Origin: Mediterranea massiliensis
GTDB taxonomy: Bacteria; Bacteroidota; Bacteroidia; Bacteroidales; Bacteroidaceae
Length of the DNA stretch: 64,000 nt
Direction: 5' to 3'
Assembly (NCBI RefSeq): GCF_900128475.1
Contig: NZ_LT635838.1
Location: 248,281 to 312,280 of the forward strand
The notes under the pieces are model-generated. The model was not told where the DNA came from, searched no databases, and worked only from the letters and a program-made list of their open reading frames with translations. Within the stretch, counting starts at the first letter, position 1, and each line of letters begins with the position of its first letter. The position numbers were made by a program, and so were the translations under genes. Below are positions 61,547-64,000 of this stretch, piece after piece.

Positions 61547-61797
61547 AACCTTAAAATTTAAATAGTTAAAACTCTAATTGAATAGAATAGTTGATCAAGC
61601 TATCTGCCTAACTAAGGGCAAACCGAATGCCAAAAACAATCCGAACCCATAAGAGCCTATCAAGCAAGAATTTAAGAAATCTACTTCGGCAAAAGCCTGA
61701 TGACAATGGGGAATTATGCCACAAAAACTGCGGAAAAGCTCCTGCAAAAGTCACGTAAAATCTACAGCAGTATATATAAAATTAAACTCTCGAAAGA

Positions 61798-63162
61798 CTA
61801 TGCAACCTTCATCCGTGCCAATATCCTTGGAAAGAAGAAAGCGAAAATCGTGGTACAGCAGATGGCAGCCACGGCATCAGAGATTCCTTCAGCAGCAAAG
61901 ACGCCCATCACACCCATCCACCGAGGCAGCAACAGGGCCAGCGGAACCAGCAGAATGACCTTGCGGAGCAGGGCGATGAAGATGGACACCTTGGCCTGCC
62001 CCAAAGCGACAAACATGTTCTGGCAGGCACGTTGCAGGCCGAAGATGGTCATACCGGCCAAAAAGACCGGCATCGTGTGTCCAACGGTCTCCGTCAGACG
62101 TACGTCGTCTGTAAAGATGGCCGATACCACAGAAGGAAAGAGTATCATCAGCAATACCAGCAGAAAATTGAAAAGGAACATCACCGTCACCACTATCTTG
62201 AAGCACTCCTTCACCCGCTCACGGTTACCATGACCGTAATTGTAACTGGCTACGGGAACAAACCCTTGAGCAAAGCCCGTCAGCGGCACGCTGACACAGA
62301 GCATGGCTGCCTGCATCACCGCCAGCGCACTGACGTAGATGTCGCCGTAGCGTTCCAGACTGCCGTTCAGCACAAAGCCCACCAGACTTTCGGTGCTGGC
62401 CATGATGAAGGGCGAAAGGCCCAAAGCCAACGTAGCCCCCACGATGCGACGGTCCAGCCGCAGATACTTGCGCTCGAGCTGCAACGAGGCCCGTCGGGAA
62501 GTGAGGAACACCAGTACCCACACGGCACTGCACGCCTGCGACAGGATGGTGGCCAACGCCGCCCCTTTCACCCCCATACCGAAGGTGAAGATAAAAAGAG
62601 GGTCGAGCACAATGTTGAGCACCGCCCCGATGATGACCGAACACATGGCCACGCCTGGACGCCCCTGGCAGTTGATGAACGTATTGAGTCCCACGGCCAC
62701 CTCGACAAAGAGCGTACCCAGCAGGTAGACGGAAAGACAGTCTACCGCATGGGGCAGCGTATGGGACGAAGCGCCGATGGAAGTCAGGATAGGTTTCATG
62801 AACAGATAGGAAACAGCCGAAGTGACTACCGCAAAGAGCACCAGCAGCACAAAGCCGTTGCCCAGTATCTTCCCCGCCCGCTCGCGGTGTCCCTGCCCCA
62901 GGGCGATGGCAGCCAGTGGAGCGCCGCCCCCAGCCACGATGGCCGAAAAGGCAGAAATGAGGATGATGACCGAACTCGTCACGCCCACCCCTGCCAGCGC
63001 ATCGGTACCGATGCCGGGGATGTGGCCGATATAGACACGGTCGACCAAGGTATAGAGCAGGTTGACCAACTGGGCCGCCACCGCCGGAAGAGCCATGCGG
63101 AAGACCAGCGGCAACATGCGGTCGGTACCCAGACGTTCTTCGTACTGTGTATTTGGCATCAC
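61798..63162 (-). CDS. MATE family efflux transporter (second copy, divergent)
   Basis: Inner-membrane multidrug/organic cation exporter family. 454 residues, twelve helices. Signatures are GIGTDALAGVGVTSSVIILISAF-type helix 2, NTFINCQGRPGVAM, and VPVASYNYGHGNRERV in the second half. Its start overlaps the end of maf by 4 nt, so it is translated from the same message (kdsC-maf-MATE order). It is not closely similar to the other MATE protein in this window. Substrate unknown. Confidence 0.92.
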   Translation of the reverse strand: MMPNTQYEERLGTDRMLPLVFRMALPAVAAQLVNLLYTLVDRVYIGHIPGIGTDALAGVGVTSSVIILISAFSAIVAGGGAPLAAIALGQGHRERAGKILGNGFVLLVLFAVVTSAVSYLFMKPILTSIGASSHTLPHAVDCLSVYLLGTLFVEVAVGLNTFINCQGRPGVAMCSVIIGAVLNIVLDPLFIFTFGMGVKGAALATILSQACSAVWVLVFLTSRRASLQLERKYLRLDRRIVGATLALGLSPFIMASTESLVGFVLNGSLERYGDIYVSALAVMQAAMLCVSVPLTGFAQGFVPVASYNYGHGNRERVKECFKIVVTVMFLFNFLLVLLMILFPSVVSAIFTDDVRLTETVGHTMPVFLAGMTIFGLQRACQNMFVALGQAKVSIFIALLRKVILLVPLALLLPRWMGVMGVFAAEGISDAVAAICCTTIFAFFFPRILARMKVA

Positions 63163-63743
63163 TCTACAGACTTCAGTTCACGATACAACCGCTGCACGGG
63201 CAGGCCCATGATGTTGAAATAGCTGCCCGAAATATACTCCACGCCGACGAAGCCGATCCACTCCTGTACGCCGTAGGCCCCAGCCTTGTCCATCGGCCGG
63301 TAATGATCCACGTACCAAGCGATTTCTTCTTCCGTCAGCTGTGCGAAGCGCACCTCAGTCTGGGCCGCGAAGCTGCGCTGCCACTTCGTGGTAGTGATAC
63401 ATACGCCGGTAAACACCTCGTGCGTGTGGCCCGACAGGTCGCGGAGCATCTGCAAGGCATCTTCACGGTCACGGGGCTTCCCCAGCACCCTGCCGTCCAG
63501 CCACACGATGGTGTCGGCCGTTATCATCAACTCGTCGGCCTGCATCAGATCACGATAGGCGGCCGCCTTCTCGCGGGAGATGTACAGGGGAATGTCGCCG
63601 CCCTGAAGCGTATCGGGATAGGATTCGTCGACATCGGGCAGGGTGCGCACCTCGTAGTCGATGCCCAAGCCCGAAAGCAGTTCCTTGCGGCGGGGCGAAT
63701 TGCTCGCCAGTATCACTTTGTATTTCTTCAGATTGTCCAGCAT
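63159..63743 (-). CDS. maf: Maf family nucleotide pyrophosphatase (dTTP/UTP type)
   Basis: Hydrolyses non-canonical or excess nucleoside triphosphates to monophosphates; cytosolic. 194 residues, typical length. Signatures are ILASNSPRRKELLSGLG at 11-27, ADTIVWLDGRVLGKP in the middle (catalytic aspartate in ADT) and YGVQEWIGFVGVEYISGSYF near the end. Overlaps the following MATE gene by 4 nt and starts 78 nt after kdsC. Sub-family assignment (YhdE-like) is from general resemblance. Confidence 0.94.
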   Translation of the reverse strand: MLDNLKKYKVILASNSPRRKELLSGLGIDYEVRTLPDVDESYPDTLQGGDIPLYISREKAAAYRDLMQADELMITADTIVWLDGRVLGKPRDREDALQMLRDLSGHTHEVFTGVCITTTKWQRSFAAQTEVRFAQLTEEEIAWYVDHYRPMDKAGAYGVQEWIGFVGVEYISGSYFNIMGLPVQRLYRELKSVE

Positions 63744-63821
63744 AAGTAATAAATATAGGAGTTAAGGAAGTTAGTGAAGTGAAAGAAGCCGTAGGCTGAC
63801 GCCTCGGCTTCCTATTCCATT

Positions 63822-64000
63822 TTACCAGCCGAAAGCCTTCTCGTCGGCCAGCCAGAGGCCCTGTACTTTGAGCACCTGCTCCACCACGTCACGCCCCACG
63901 CCATAACCGCCATCGGCATACGAGATGTAGCGGGCCCCGCCCCTCACCTCACGGAAGACGCAACCAGGACAGGCAGTCTCTTTTACACTTCTAGTTGGGA
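63822..64000 (-). CDS. kdsC: 3-deoxy-D-manno-octulosonate 8-phosphate phosphatase, C-terminal end only
   Basis: HAD-type phosphatase that makes free KDO for lipid A core synthesis. Only the last 58 codons are in the window (start lies beyond 64000). They read [40 protein letters not shown] and end KAFGW. The GG-YG-RD segment followed by VEQVLK is the characteristic C-terminus of KdsC, including the phosphate-side loop RYISxxxGGxGxxRD. It precedes maf and MATE on the same strand, an order usual in Bacteroides. Confidence 0.88.
   Translation of the reverse strand, partial: PTRSVKETACPGCVFREVRGGARYISYADGGYGVGRDVVEQVLKVQGLWLADEKAFGW

Overview
The window comes from a member of the Bacteroidales, most likely Bacteroides or a close relative. 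The evidence is a SusC/SusD pair with a hybrid two-component regulator, promoters of the Bacteroides type (TTTG, 19-21 nt, TAnnTTTG) in front of many genes, almost no Shine-Dalgarno sequences, and the familiar order tonB, cmk, ispH, pfkA. No rRNA, tRNA, CRISPR array or intact transposase gene was seen. Both ends cut a gene: a polyprenyl synthetase on the left and kdsC on the right.

Layout. 1-4.6 kb: isoprenoid and central metabolism genes (polyprenyl synthetase, tonB, cmk, ispH, pfkA). 4.7-7.6 kb: a three-gene minus-strand operon of a membrane steroid 5-alpha-reductase homologue, an Old Yellow Enzyme and a short-chain dehydrogenase. This combination matches the bile acid/steroid reductase sets described in gut Bacteroidales. 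7.6-9.6 kb: an SF1 helicase. 9.7-16 kb: the ilvD-ilvB-ilvN-thioesterase-ilvC operon, preceded by a leader peptide rich in Ile, Val and Leu codons and an attenuator. 16.3-38.3 kb: a polysaccharide utilisation locus on the minus strand with a GH109-like protein, two GH29 fucosidases, SusC, SusD, a PL8 lyase, a serine-type sulfatase, a hybrid two-component system, GH105 and GH2. The enzyme set suggests a fucosylated, sulfated glycan containing uronic acid. 38.3-44.4 kb: SlyD-type isomerase, cysteine desulfidase family protein, two paralogous PCMD lipoproteins and an outer-membrane barrel. 44.6-64 kb: aroC, an M20 dipeptidase, topB, rhaM, methylmalonyl-CoA mutase (both subunits), a YidE/AspT-type transporter, a cytidylate kinase-like protein, two MATE transporters, a large TPR protein, a PepSY-like small protein, maf and kdsC.

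The intergenic DNA has the least explained structure. At six places there are short arrays of dyad-symmetric units repeated every 21-24 nt. The motif differs from place to place, but two arrays share one motif. There is also a 53-nt promoter segment present almost unchanged in front of both topB and the TPR gene, a 189-bp MITE-like element with perfect 20-bp inverted ends, and a family of inverted CACAGATT repeats.
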